The notes under the pieces were generated by a model, which saw nothing but the letters and a program-made list of their open reading frames with translations, was not told where the DNA came from and searched no databases. A stretch of DNA of 64,000 bases from Ignavibacteriales bacterium. Its GTDB lineage: Bacteria; Bacteroidota; Ignavibacteria; Ignavibacteriales; Ignavibacteriaceae. A program made the translations under genes and the position numbers. Position 1 is the stretch's first letter. Each line of letters begins with the position of its first letter. Positions 16,692 through 25,582 of the stretch are shown here, piece by piece. Where the stretch lies: positions 124,001-188,000 of the forward strand of contig JADJMD010000012.1 of the NCBI GenBank assembly GCA_016709765.1, written 5' to 3'.

Positions 16692-17537
16692 TTATTTCAT
16701 TAAATTATCTTTAAAAAACTTCAAAGTGAGCTCTTTTGCATCCTTAGTTGCTTTCTCATCAAATTTTGCATTGCTTGGATTTGCAAAAGCATGATCGGCA
16801 TCATAACTTTTTATAGTTACATTTTTTCCCGCTGCTTTTAGATTTTTCTCAAGATTTCCATATACTTCAGGATTTACCCAACCATCTTTTTCAGCAAAGA
16901 TTCCAAGAACAGGAGCATTTAATTCCTTAAATGTTTCCGGGGTGTTTTCGATTATTCCATAATACATCACACAGGCTCTACCTTGTTTACCAAGCATAAT
17001 ACTTGCTTGTAAAGACCAACCACCGCCAAAACACCAGCCAATTGTTCCAACTTTTGCTTCTTTACCTACATAATCAATCGCACCTTTAATAATATTAAAT
17101 GCTCTCTCATCTTTTACTGATTGCATATATTTTGCGGCGTCTTCTCGATTATCAGCAACATTTCCATCGTATAAATCAATAGCCAAAATGTTCACATCAA
17201 CAAGCTTTTTTTTAAGTTCATCAGATTCTTTTCTGATGTAGTCATTTAAACCCCACCACTCGTGAAAAACAAAAATAAACTTGTTTGATGGTTTTTCTGA
17301 TATTACAAAATAACCGTTTGCTGATTTGCCATCCTTTGTTTTGAAAGTAATCATTTGACCTAATGCATCTTTTAAAGTAAATGCGGCAGGAATTTGATGA
17401 ATATCTCTAAATTCCTTTTCTTCCGAAAAAGATGTGAATGAAACTGATTCCTCTGTCGAACAACAGGATTTATTCTGTGCAACAGATATAAGCTGAATTC
17501 CAAAAACAAAAACCACCGCTAAAAGTGTTTTAATCAT
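16692..17537 (-). CDS. Dienelactone hydrolase family protein, exported
   Basis: 281 aa alpha/beta hydrolase with an N-terminal signal peptide ('TLLAVVFVFGIQLISVAQ'), so it acts outside the cytoplasm. The Cys nucleophile is in 'GWCFGGGWS', the acid in 'FAEKDGWV' and the His in 'DADHAFANP', matching the Cys-Asp-His triad of dienelactone hydrolases. 'FVFHEWWGLNDYI' is the family's substrate-side motif. An N-terminal CC pair after the signal could bind metal or form a disulfide. The natural substrate is unknown; DLH homologues include many generic esterases. Confidence 0.85.
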   Translation of the reverse strand: MIKTLLAVVFVFGIQLISVAQNKSCCSTEESVSFTSFSEEKEFRDIHQIPAAFTLKDALGQMITFKTKDGKSANGYFVISEKPSNKFIFVFHEWWGLNDYIRKESDELKKKLVDVNILAIDLYDGNVADNREDAAKYMQSVKDERAFNIIKGAIDYVGKEAKVGTIGWCFGGGWSLQASIMLGKQGRACVMYYGIIENTPETFKELNAPVLGIFAEKDGWVNPEVYGNLEKNLKAAGKNVTIKSYDADHAFANPSNAKFDEKATKDAKELTLKFFKDNLMK

Positions 17538-17673
17538 TATTACTCCTCTTTAATATTGAATGAATATCTATAAAACTCAAAAAGAAGATAGTAAGTTCCA
17601 TAGTAAAGTTCATTGTAAAAAAAACATTTTGGGTTTAGATTAAGAAGGTTCATTAAATAAATTTATAAATGAT

Positions 17674-18180
17674 ATGATAAAAGCTTTTCTTTCCCTGTTT
17701 CTTGGATTTGCTCTTATAATCTCCTGCGCAAGCAAAGATGAAAAACTTCAAAATTATAAAGTCTATGTCCAAAAAATCTCCAGCGAAATAAAATTTGAAG
17801 ATGGATTTAATACAATCAAGGTAGTTGGAGAAAGAAGATCCATATTTCGTTCATATTTTTTAAATGATGAGCTTGTTTTTATCAATGAAGAGGAGAGTAT
17901 AGGAAGTAGAGGCAATTCCGCGAATCAATATTACTTTAAAGACAATCAATTAATAAGATATAACCAGAAAATGCTTTTAATGAGAGATGATTCTCTTAAT
18001 ATCAAGACTAAAACTATGATAGTCCTTGGGATGTTTTTGGATGACAAAACTGTTCTTGAAACTGAATATTGGATCGGCGATGTTCAATCCGTGATAGTTG
18101 AAAATGATGTTGAAAATATTATCTTTCATGCTGAGCTGTTGAAAGAATTAGCGACGAAAAATAGGCCAAGAAAAAAATAG
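17674..18180 (+). CDS. Putative lipoprotein of unknown function
   Basis: 168 aa, family not recognised. The N-terminus 'AFLSLFLGFALIISCASK' ends in a lipobox with Cys at residue 18, so it should be lipid-anchored in the envelope. The remainder is polar, with no recognisable motif; alternating charged and aromatic residues suggest a beta-rich fold. No clear ribosome site lies upstream and there is no operon partner: the flanking genes are 136 and 108 bases away. Codon use looks like that of its neighbours. Confidence 0.7.
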   Translation: MIKAFLSLFLGFALIISCASKDEKLQNYKVYVQKISSEIKFEDGFNTIKVVGERRSIFRSYFLNDELVFINEEESIGSRGNSANQYYFKDNQLIRYNQKMLLMRDDSLNIKTKTMIVLGMFLDDKTVLETEYWIGDVQSVIVENDVENIIFHAELLKELATKNRPRKK

Positions 18181-18226
18181 GATTTCAGTAAGATTCAAAA
18201 TAATTTTTATTTCCAAATCAGCATAC

Positions 18227-18234
18227 TATATTTG
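18227..18234 (+). promoter_or_regulatory. Candidate -10/-7 element TATATTTG before the second aminotransferase
   Basis: TATATTTG fits the TAnnTTTG element reported for Bacteroidota housekeeping promoters, and the same octamer is in the lon promoter. No convincing upstream -33/-35 element is seen. It lies 54 bases before the TTG start. Confidence 0.25.
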
Positions 18235-18288
18235 CCCAAGTCTGATTTACTAACATTTCCCCAAACATAATAATACAGGAGTAATATT

Positions 18289-19479
18289 TTGGTAGCTGAT
18301 AGAGTAAAAGAAATAGGTGCATCACCTACAATGATGGTTGCCGCCGAAGCGAAAAAATTAAAATCTGAAGGCGTTGATGTAATTGACTTGAGTATGGGCG
18401 AACCTGATTTTCACACTCCAAATAGTATTAAAACTGCTGGTATAAATGCGATTGAAGAAAACCGAACACGATACACACTTAATCAAGGGACTAATGAACT
18501 ACGCACCGCTATTTCTGCAAAGTTAAAACGTGATAATAATCTTGATTACAAATTAAATGAAATAATAGTTTCCAATGGTGCTAAGCAAAGCGTCTATAAC
18601 AGCATTCTTGCAACTGTAAATCCTGGCGATGAAGTAATTATTCCTGCGCCATATTGGGTATCATATCCTGCAATGGTTTCGCTTGCGGGTGGTAGAAATA
18701 TTATAATTCAAACCGATGAAAAAACAGGATTTAAAGTTACTCCTAAGCAATTACTTTCTGCGATTACTCCCAAAACTAAAATGCTGATTCTTTGTAATCC
18801 ATCAAATCCAACAGGCTCTGCATATACGAAAGATGAATTGACTGCGTTGGCAGAAATTGTTTTAAAAAATAGTTTTTATGTTCTATCAGATGAGATATAT
18901 GAAAAATTAGTATATGATAATTTTGAATTCATAAGTTTTGCCTCACTTGACCCTGAAATGAAAAAGAAAACCATACTTGTTAACGGAATATCAAAAACTT
19001 ATGCAATGACAGGCTGGAGAATTGGTTATACAGCGGCAGAAGAAAATATTGTGAGCGCCATCAATAAGATTCAAAGTCACACAACCTCACATGCATCTTC
19101 TATATCACAACATGCTGCAATAGAAGCCGTCGCGGGTCCACAATATGTTATAAGTGAAATGCTTGAAGAATTTAGAAATCGACGCGAATATTTTTACCAT
19201 GAATTAACTTCAATAAAAGGTATAACTTGCCACAAACCTGAAGGAGCGTTTTATCTTTTTCCCAATATCTCACATTATCTTAACAAAAAATCTGATGTGC
19301 TAAAGGTGGAAAACTCTTTTGATTTTGCGATGCACTTGCTTTATGAAGCCCACATCGCTGCGGTTCCTGGCAGTGCATTTGGAAGTGAAGGATATCTGAG
19401 AATGTCGTATGCAACTTCTATGGATCATTTACATGAAGCAATATTTAGACTAAAGAAGGCATTAAACAAAATACATTAA
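18289..19479 (+). CDS. aspC: Class I pyridoxal-phosphate aminotransferase (aspartate aminotransferase type)
   Basis: 396 aa, paralogous to the gene at 11463. Motifs: 'VIDLSMGEPDFHTP', 'YTLNQGTNELR', 'VSNGAKQSVYNSIL', 'PAPYWVSYPAMV', 'NPSNPTGSAYT', 'SDEIYEKLVYD', the PLP lysine in 'GISKTYAMTGWRIGY', and 'YLRMSYATS'. This is the type I-gamma/beta pattern common to bacterial aspartate aminotransferases. TTG start: AGGAG lies seven bases upstream and no ATG would preserve the conserved N-terminus. Its stop is one base from the stop of the convergent aroE, with no terminator between them. Confidence 0.92.
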   Translation: MVADRVKEIGASPTMMVAAEAKKLKSEGVDVIDLSMGEPDFHTPNSIKTAGINAIEENRTRYTLNQGTNELRTAISAKLKRDNNLDYKLNEIIVSNGAKQSVYNSILATVNPGDEVIIPAPYWVSYPAMVSLAGGRNIIIQTDEKTGFKVTPKQLLSAITPKTKMLILCNPSNPTGSAYTKDELTALAEIVLKNSFYVLSDEIYEKLVYDNFEFISFASLDPEMKKKTILVNGISKTYAMTGWRIGYTAAEENIVSAINKIQSHTTSHASSISQHAAIEAVAGPQYVISEMLEEFRNRREYFYHELTSIKGITCHKPEGAFYLFPNISHYLNKKSDVLKVENSFDFAMHLLYEAHIAAVPGSAFGSEGYLRMSYATSMDHLHEAIFRLKKALNKIH

Positions 19480-19480
19480 A

Positions 19481-20353
19481 TTATTTAGCTACGTATAGCA
19501 GAAGAGATTTATAAACTTTCTCAGTGGGAAATTCATTCCCTGTCCAAAGAGTGAAGGATTTTGCAGCCTGTTGAACAAGCATACTTAATCCATTTATTGT
19601 GATTGCATTTTTGGAATCAGCCAATTGTAAAAACTTTGTTTTAACAGGATTATAAATCAAATCAAAAACAATTTGATCCTTTACAAAAACATCTGCTGTA
19701 CTTAATACACTATCATCAGCAGTTGGATACATACCTACTGGAGTTGAATTAACTATTAATGAACAATTGTTTAGAATATTAATTAAATCTGGCTGCTGCA
19801 GTTCTTTCGGGACGATACTATCAAATTTCATTTTAGATTTAAAATGCTGTTTAAGTTCCTCTGCATGCTGCTCAGTGCGGTTAACCAAATAAATTTTCTG
19901 TGGTTTAAAATTTCTGATAAGTGTATAAATCACCGCTCTTGCTGAGCCACCAGCACCAATTATACAAACTTCATTTCCACTTATTTGGGATTTATAAGGT
20001 AAAAGTGATTCCTGAATTCCACTTACATCAGTATTATACCCAATTAGTTTGCCTATTTCATTTACAACAGTATTAACAGATCCAATTACAGCGGCTTCTT
20101 CAGAAAGTTTATTAATATACTCTACAACTTTAACTTTATGCGGAACAGTCACGTTAAATCCTTTAAGCCCTAGAGCCACGGCACCTTTAACAGCATTTTT
20201 TAAACTACTTGAGTGAACTTCAAACGGAAGATAAAGAATTTTAGTTCCAGTCAATTCAGCAGCAACATTAAAAATAAATGGTGAAAAACTTTGTTTGATA
20301 GGGTAACCTATCAAACCTATTAATTCAGTATTTGAATAAAATGAATTTTGCAT
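19481..20353 (-). CDS. aroE: Shikimate dehydrogenase (NADP+)
   Basis: Reduces 3-dehydroshikimate to shikimate with NADPH in the aromatic amino acid pathway. 290 aa. The substrate site is 'GLIGYPIKQSFSPFIFN' (the SxS serines) and 'FNVTVPHKVKVVEY', with the catalytic Lys in 'VPHK'. NADP binding: 'CIIGAGGSARAVIY', then 'VNRT'. The C-terminal 'NGLSMLVQQAAKSFTLWTG' is characteristic. It follows the TPR gene by 26 bases in the same direction, so both may be cotranscribed. Confidence 0.96.
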   Translation of the reverse strand: MQNSFYSNTELIGLIGYPIKQSFSPFIFNVAAELTGTKILYLPFEVHSSSLKNAVKGAVALGLKGFNVTVPHKVKVVEYINKLSEEAAVIGSVNTVVNEIGKLIGYNTDVSGIQESLLPYKSQISGNEVCIIGAGGSARAVIYTLIRNFKPQKIYLVNRTEQHAEELKQHFKSKMKFDSIVPKELQQPDLINILNNCSLIVNSTPVGMYPTADDSVLSTADVFVKDQIVFDLIYNPVKTKFLQLADSKNAITINGLSMLVQQAAKSFTLWTGNEFPTEKVYKSLLLYVAK

Positions 20354-20379
20354 AAAGTATAAATAATAAATATTTAATT

Positions 20380-21798
20380 TTAAACTTCGCCTATAAGTCT
20401 CTTAAATAACTTTGATGATTTTATGTCAGGATAATCTTTTTCAAATTCTATCCTTATGGTTGGATCGAATTGAAACGCTGATTTAAGACATTCAATAGCT
20501 TCCTGAGTTCTGCTTAATATAAAATTTGCTTTTGCTTTACCGTAAAAAGAGGCAGCATCTTTTGGATTTATCCTTATACATTCATCAAAAGCTTTTAGCG
20601 AATCTAGCCATTCACCAATTTCATAATAAGTTTCCGCAAGATTAAACCACACCTCAGAATTATCCGGTTCTATTCTTGCAGCTTCTGTATAGCTCACTAT
20701 GCTATCCTGAATCTGTCCAAGCGAATATTCAAGATCAGCTTTAGCATACCAAGCTTCTGCACTGTCTTGAGAAAGAGAAATTGATTTATTAAAATCTTTT
20801 AAAGCCAACTGAAATTTGCCCATCGAATCATAACAGAATCCCCGCGATAGATAAGCATCATAGTATTCGTCATTTAATTTGATTGACTCTGTATAATATT
20901 TTATAGCCGTGGATAAATCATCAAGCTCTTCATAAATATTAGCAATATTGTAAACAGCAGTTTCATCCTGCTTATCAATTTCATATGCTTTTTTAAAACA
21001 AGTTATAGCTTCGTGTAAACGACCGAGATCTGCAAGCGCATTTCCTTTGTTAAACCATGCACTCGAAAAATTTTCACGAATTGATATAGCAAGTTCATAA
21101 CTGTTTATACCTTGTTCAAGTTTCTCCATTTTAACTAAAACAATTCCACGATTATACCAGCCATTTGGATTATATGGATCGAGTTCTAAAAATTTATCGT
21201 ATGATTCCAATGCTTTATCAAGTTGTGCTGAGTTTTCGTAGCAAAATCCAAGTTCATAATAAACTTCAGAATATTCAGGATCACGGGCAACAACTTTATT
21301 AAAATATTCTATTGCTGTTTTAAGATGTGCTCTTCGTTGGAATAGTAGTCCAAGACTAAATAGTGCATCATCATTTTCAGGATCAAGCGTTAAAACTTTT
21401 TCAAGTGATTCCTGAGACTGATCGTATAATCCTAAATTTTCTTCTGTAGCTGATTTATCAATTAAAGTTTCGATATCGTTTGGATTGAGAGATAATGATT
21501 TATCGTAAGCAAGTAAAGCTTCACTAAAACGGAATAATCCATTTAAGACTATGCCCTTCTTTAGCCAGTATTCTGAGTTATATGGAAATATTTCTAAAAA
21601 CTTATCCAATAAAAATAAAGCATCTTCATACCGATCAATATCCATAGCTACTTGTATCAGTTCTTCTATTCTTTCAACTGAATCAAATACATAACCGCTT
21701 TCAAGAATCTTTTTGCAAGAAGCTAACTCTTCATCAAAGTTTTCTTCGGGCAGATCGAATTCCTCTTCGTTAGAAAATTCGGAATCGAAAAAGGACAT
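20380..21798 (-). CDS. Tetratricopeptide-repeat protein
   Basis: 472 aa, no signal peptide. After an acidic N-terminus of about 25 residues (DSEFSNEEEFDLPEEN-type), roughly twelve 34-residue TPR units run to near the C-terminus, with the usual W/G/Y/A/P positions ('AWFNKGNALADLGRLHEAI', 'VWFNLAETYYEIGEWLDSL'). TPR arrays are protein-binding scaffolds; the partner is unknown. Proteins of this kind are common in Bacteroidota. It lies upstream of aroE in the same direction; a link between the two is not evident. Confidence 0.9.
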   Translation of the reverse strand: MSFFDSEFSNEEEFDLPEENFDEELASCKKILESGYVFDSVERIEELIQVAMDIDRYEDALFLLDKFLEIFPYNSEYWLKKGIVLNGLFRFSEALLAYDKSLSLNPNDIETLIDKSATEENLGLYDQSQESLEKVLTLDPENDDALFSLGLLFQRRAHLKTAIEYFNKVVARDPEYSEVYYELGFCYENSAQLDKALESYDKFLELDPYNPNGWYNRGIVLVKMEKLEQGINSYELAISIRENFSSAWFNKGNALADLGRLHEAITCFKKAYEIDKQDETAVYNIANIYEELDDLSTAIKYYTESIKLNDEYYDAYLSRGFCYDSMGKFQLALKDFNKSISLSQDSAEAWYAKADLEYSLGQIQDSIVSYTEAARIEPDNSEVWFNLAETYYEIGEWLDSLKAFDECIRINPKDAASFYGKAKANFILSRTQEAIECLKSAFQFDPTIRIEFEKDYPDIKSSKLFKRLIGEV

Positions 21799-21912
21799 TA
21801 AGTTCTCCTAACTGAAAATAATTTCAGGAAAAATCTATAACTAATAAAAAAGAAAATCAAGGCGAGTATAATTTGTTAGTTAGTTAAATTTTTTGTAATG
21901 ATAATTATAAGT

Positions 21913-21946
21913 GTCACACAACGATGCCGAAACATCCAAGTGTGAC
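21913..21946 (-). repeat. Structured inverted repeat between sucC and the TPR gene
   Basis: GTCACAC at 21913-21919 and GTGTGAC at 21940-21946 pair perfectly. Inside the loop a second 4-bp stem can form (GATG/CATC), separated by symmetric 3-base mismatches. On the minus strand it begins 12 bases after the sucC stop, so it could act as a terminator, but no U-run follows. Confidence 0.4.
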
Positions 21947-21957
21947 TCTAAAAAATA

Positions 21958-23175
21958 TTAATTAACTTTTAAAACAGCCGTAACCTTTTCTGCTGCATCC
22001 TGTAAACTCTTTGCAACTTCAAAGTGAAGATCCGATTTATCAAGCAGATCAGCAGCCTCTGTTGCATTAGTTCCTTCAAGTCTTACAACAATCGGAACAT
22101 GAACATCCATTTCTGTTGCAGCATCTATAACTCCCTGAGCAACTCTATCACATCTTACGATACCGCCAAATATATTAATCAGAATTGCCTTTACATTTGG
22201 ATCAGACAAAATAATCTTAAATCCGTTTGCAACAGTTTCTTTATTAGCTCCACCACCAACATCTAAAAAGTTTGCGGGTTCACCACCTGCAAGTTTGATA
22301 ATATCCATAGTTCCCATTGCTAGTCCCGCACCGTTAACCATACAACCAACGTTTCCATCCAGCTTTATATAGTTCAGATTGAATTTTGAAGCTTCAATTT
22401 CCAATGGATCTTCTTCATCTAAATCTCTGTATTCAAGAATTTCTGGATGACGATATAGAGCATTATCATCAAAATTCATTTTTGCATCTAATGCAACAAC
22501 TTTATCATCATTTGTAATAACTAACGGATTTATTTCTAACATAGAGGCATCAGTTGATTCATATGCTTTGTAAAGTGCTTTTATAAAAGGGATAAAACTC
22601 TTGAAAGCATTGCCTTCAAGGCCGAGTGCAAAAGCTAATTTACGTGCTTGATAAGCCTGTAACCCAATACCAGGTTCGATCCATTCTTTGATAATTTTTT
22701 CCGGAGTTTCTTCAGCAACTTTTTCAATTTCAACTCCGCCTTCTGTAGAAACCATAATTACATTTTTAGAAACAGCACGATCTAATAAAATTCCGAGATA
22801 CAGTTCTGTTTTATAATCTAATCCTTCAGTTATAAAAAGTGTTTTAACTACTTTTCCTTCTGCTCCGGATTGATGAGTAACTAAAACATTACCAAGAATT
22901 TTTTCAGCGTACTCAGCAGCTTTTTCAGGTGAAGTAGTAAATTTAACTCCTCCTTCAAGAACAACTAAATCTCTGTTTATCACATCATAAACAGTTCCTT
23001 TCCCTCTTCCACCGGCGTGTATTTGTGATTTTACCACAAACTGATTTATACCACGCTGCTGTAATTTTGCAATAGCATCATCAAACTCTAACATGCTTTT
23101 TATTGCAATACCATCTTGAACAGGAACACCAAATTTCTTTAATGTTTCCTTTGCTTGATACTCGTGTATTTTCAT
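21958..23175 (-). CDS. sucC: Succinyl-CoA synthetase (ADP/GDP-forming) subunit beta
   Basis: TCA-cycle enzyme subunit that forms succinate and NTP from succinyl-CoA. 405 aa; the ATP-grasp domain starts 'MKIHEYQAKETLKKFGVPV'. 'VVKSQIHAGGRGKG' is the nucleotide-binding loop, 'MLEINPLVIT' the metal-site motif, and 'VNGAGLAMGTMDIIKLAGG' with 'NIFGGIVRCD' the C-terminal ligase domain. Slightly longer than E. coli SucC (388 aa). The alpha subunit gene sucD is not adjacent within this window, which is unusual but known in some Bacteroidota-related genomes. Confidence 0.95.
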   Translation of the reverse strand: MKIHEYQAKETLKKFGVPVQDGIAIKSMLEFDDAIAKLQQRGINQFVVKSQIHAGGRGKGTVYDVINRDLVVLEGGVKFTTSPEKAAEYAEKILGNVLVTHQSGAEGKVVKTLFITEGLDYKTELYLGILLDRAVSKNVIMVSTEGGVEIEKVAEETPEKIIKEWIEPGIGLQAYQARKLAFALGLEGNAFKSFIPFIKALYKAYESTDASMLEINPLVITNDDKVVALDAKMNFDDNALYRHPEILEYRDLDEEDPLEIEASKFNLNYIKLDGNVGCMVNGAGLAMGTMDIIKLAGGEPANFLDVGGGANKETVANGFKIILSDPNVKAILINIFGGIVRCDRVAQGVIDAATEMDVHVPIVVRLEGTNATEAADLLDKSDLHFEVAKSLQDAAEKVTAVLKVN

Positions 23176-23213
23176 TTATTTTCCTTGAATTATTTTTAAT
23201 AAACTCTTTTGCT

Positions 23214-23302
23214 GTCATTTCGAAGGAGTCATCGAATGAGAAATCTGTTTTAGTAATAACGATTAAGATTTCTCTCCCGATTAAAACCGGGATCGAAATG
23301 AC
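23214..23302. repeat. Dispersed palindromic repeat unit (GTCATTTCGA...GAGAAATCT family)
   Basis: The left arm has GTCATTTCGA (23214-23223) and GAGAAATCT (23238-23246). The right arm has AGATTTCTC (23266-23274) and TCGAAATGAC (23293-23302). The two copies face each other, and each holds its own variable 14-18 base insert. It fills the gap between pruA and sucC. This head-to-head design matches small dispersed REP/BIME-like elements. No other full copy occurs in the window. Confidence 0.65.
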
Positions 23303-23312
23303 TAAAATATTT

Positions 23313-24950
23313 TTATTTGCCTTCTTCACTCATAAACGGGTAACGCCAATCTTTCGGAGGATCGAAAGTTTCTTTTATCGTTCTTGCTGTCATCCATCTC
23401 ATCAAATTCATTGCACTACCTGCTTTATCATTTGTACCGGAAGCTCTACCGCCACCAAACGGCTGTTGCCCAACTACTGCACCTGTTGGTTTATCATTTA
23501 TATAGAAGTTACCTGCTGCGTTTCGAAGTCTATTAGATAACTTAACAATTACATTTCTATCCTGTGCAAAGATAGCGCCTGTTAATGCGTAAGGAGAAGT
23601 TTCATCACACAGGGTTAATGTTTCATCCAGCTTGTTATCATCATAAACATATATTGTCATAACCGGTCCAAAAATTTCTTCTTCCATCGATTTGAATTTT
23701 GGATTTGTTGTTACAATAGTTGTTGGTTCGATAAAATAACCTTTTGAATCATCAAAATTTCCGCCTGTTATTATCTCGGCTTCATTAGATTCTTTTGCAA
23801 ACTTAATATATTCAGTTATTGATTTAAATGCACCCTTATCAATTACAGCGCCCATAAAATTTGTAAAATCTTCTATATCTCCCATTTTAATCTTACCAAC
23901 TTCCGCAACATATTTTTCTTTAAACTCTTTCCATAAAGATTTTGGAATGTACATTCTTGATGCAGCAGAACATTTTTGTCCCTGATACTCAAAAGCACCG
24001 CGCAATGCTGCAACAACAAGTGCATCAACATCGGCAGTATTATGAACAAATATAAAATCTTTACCGCCAGTTTCACCAACAATGCGTGGATAGTATTTCA
24101 TATTCTTAAGATTTTCTGAAATCGTTTTCCACATATTCTGAAATACTTCTGTTGATCCTGTAAAATGTACCCCAGCAAGATTTGGATTTGTAAATGCAGG
24201 TGTTCCAACCTGTCCGCCTGAACCGGGAACAAAATTAATTACTCCTTTTGGCAAACCTGCTTCTTCAAATAATTTCATCAACCAGTAAGCAGAGTAAACA
24301 GCGCTTGATGCCGGTTTCCATAAACTTACATTACCAACAATCGCAGGTGCTGTCGGTAAGTTTCCAGCAATAGAAGTAAAGTTAAAAGGTGTTACAGAAA
24401 AAATAAATCCTTCAAGTGGTCTGTATTCCAAACGATTCCACATTCCACCACCAGAGTATGGTTGATCTTGCATAAGCTGAGCCATGTAGTAACTATTAAA
24501 TCGGTAGAAATCAATAAGCTCAGCAGCAGAATCAATTTCGGCCTGGTAAGCGGTTTTAGATTGTCCAAGCATAGTAGCAGCATTTATTGTCGCTCGCCAA
24601 GGTCCAGCTAATAAATCAGCAATCTTTAAGAAAACAGAAGCTCTATGTTCCCACGGCATTTCCGCCCATTCTTTTCTAGCTTCAAGAGCGGCTTCAACAG
24701 CCATATCTACTTCTTTTTTACCAGCTTTGTGATAAATTCCAAGAACGTGGCTATGGTTATGTGGCATTACCATTTTTTCAGTGTTGCCGGTTCTAACTTC
24801 TTCTCCACCAATAATAAGTGGAACTTCTATTTGTTTTGATTTTAATTCAGCTAATTTTTTCTTTAATTCTTCTCTTTCTGGGCTGCCCGGTTTGTATGAT
24901 TTTACGGGTTCATTTACTGGTTGTGGAACTTTGAAATATGCGTTTGACAT
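23313..24950 (-). CDS. pruA: 1-pyrroline-5-carboxylate dehydrogenase
   Basis: Oxidises glutamate-gamma-semialdehyde to glutamate with NAD+, the second step of proline catabolism. 545 aa stand-alone form (no proline dehydrogenase fused, none nearby). Aldehyde dehydrogenase motifs: 'PFNFTSIAGNLPTAP', the cofactor segment 'HFTGSTEVFQNMW', 'IVGETGGKDF', and the catalytic Cys in 'GAFEYQGQKCSAASR'. 'NDKPTGAVVGQQPFGGGRASGT' is split across the conserved P5C-specific C-terminal region. The size and the 'MPWEHRASVFLKIADLL' segment fit the type 1 (eukaryote-like) P5CDH group. Confidence 0.93.
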   Translation of the reverse strand: MSNAYFKVPQPVNEPVKSYKPGSPEREELKKKLAELKSKQIEVPLIIGGEEVRTGNTEKMVMPHNHSHVLGIYHKAGKKEVDMAVEAALEARKEWAEMPWEHRASVFLKIADLLAGPWRATINAATMLGQSKTAYQAEIDSAAELIDFYRFNSYYMAQLMQDQPYSGGGMWNRLEYRPLEGFIFSVTPFNFTSIAGNLPTAPAIVGNVSLWKPASSAVYSAYWLMKLFEEAGLPKGVINFVPGSGGQVGTPAFTNPNLAGVHFTGSTEVFQNMWKTISENLKNMKYYPRIVGETGGKDFIFVHNTADVDALVVAALRGAFEYQGQKCSAASRMYIPKSLWKEFKEKYVAEVGKIKMGDIEDFTNFMGAVIDKGAFKSITEYIKFAKESNEAEIITGGNFDDSKGYFIEPTTIVTTNPKFKSMEEEIFGPVMTIYVYDDNKLDETLTLCDETSPYALTGAIFAQDRNVIVKLSNRLRNAAGNFYINDKPTGAVVGQQPFGGGRASGTNDKAGSAMNLMRWMTARTIKETFDPPKDWRYPFMSEEGK

Positions 24951-25376
24951 TTGACATCCTAAAAATTAAAAATTGTAGTTGAAAAATTAAGGTTTTTGGG
25001 CGGGATTATCAATTTGGGTTGAATGCAAAATAGGATGTAAAAAAGGGATATTTATGGCAAGTCACGGACCATTCTGTGACTTTGCTAACTATTTGTAACG
25101 GTGCGACCTGATAACCTTTAAATATTATTTCTGATTTCAGAAATGTTCCCCTTTAATAAAGGGGGAAGCGGCGAAGCCGAGGGGGATTCAACTTACTGAG
25201 TACTCAAATCTTATTTTTAGTACAAACAAATCCCTCTGTCGCTATCGCGAAATCTCCCTTTACTAAAGGGAGACTTTATATAAGGTTCATTTCGTTCGGG
25301 TACTCCCTTTACTAAATAGAGAATTATTGAAAACTTCACTTTGTTAGGCTGCTCAATTTAATTAAGGGAGACATAT
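24951..25376. other. Long AT-rich intergenic region with hairpins and dispersed repeats
   Basis: Between the divergent pruA and fadD genes; the whole gap is about 630 bases and this entry covers the part before the small ORF. It contains a hairpin with arms AAGTCAC (25059-25065) and GTGACTT (25076-25082), the inverted repeat pair described separately (25146-25273), and degenerate copies of the same repeat at about 25300-25320 and 25350-25372. Promoters for both flanking genes should lie here, but I cannot place them with confidence. Confidence 0.5.
25146..25273. repeat. Inverted pair of dispersed repeats (CCCTTTAnTAAAGGG family)
   Basis: The left copy (about 25146-25188) has CCCCTTTAATAAAGGGGG, then a GC-rich segment (GCGGCGAAGCC) and GAGGGGGATT. 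The right copy (about 25229-25273), read on the minus strand, has the same order: CCCTTTAGTAAAGGGAG, TTTCGCGATAGCGAC, AGAGGGATT. Each copy holds its own small palindrome, and the two are head to head around a 40-base centre. Copies diverge at about a quarter of positions. This is a REP/BIME- or MITE-like unit with no coding capacity. Confidence 0.65.
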
Positions 25377-25508
25377 TTGAAGATCTTTATGGATATAATT
25401 CCACTAGTTTCATTTTTAACATTTTTCCTTTTGCTCTTAAATTTTTTGATGCTATTTTTAGTCAATTATTATTGGTTGTCACGCAAAATTCCGTTACAAC
25501 TTGTATAA
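25377..25508 (+). CDS. Possible small membrane protein (43 aa)
   Basis: A short frame from TTG at 25377 (or ATG at 25389) to TAA at 25506. It encodes one long hydrophobic stretch ('IIPLVSFLTFFLLLNFLMLF') followed by 'LVNYYWLSRKIPLQLV', the shape of a single-pass membrane peptide with a positive end. AAGGGAG lies six bases before the TTG, a good ribosome site. However, that AAGGGAG may be part of a degenerate dispersed repeat, and T-rich DNA encodes hydrophobic peptides by chance. No family recognised. It lies 74 bases before fadD on the same strand. Confidence 0.35.
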   Translation: MKIFMDIIPLVSFLTFFLLLLNFLMLFLVNYYWLSRKIPLQLV

Positions 25509-25582
25509 AGACAAAGCTAACTTAAACTAAATAACGGTTTTCAGGGGAAGAAATCCGACATTTAAAGGAGAGAAGTAAAAAT

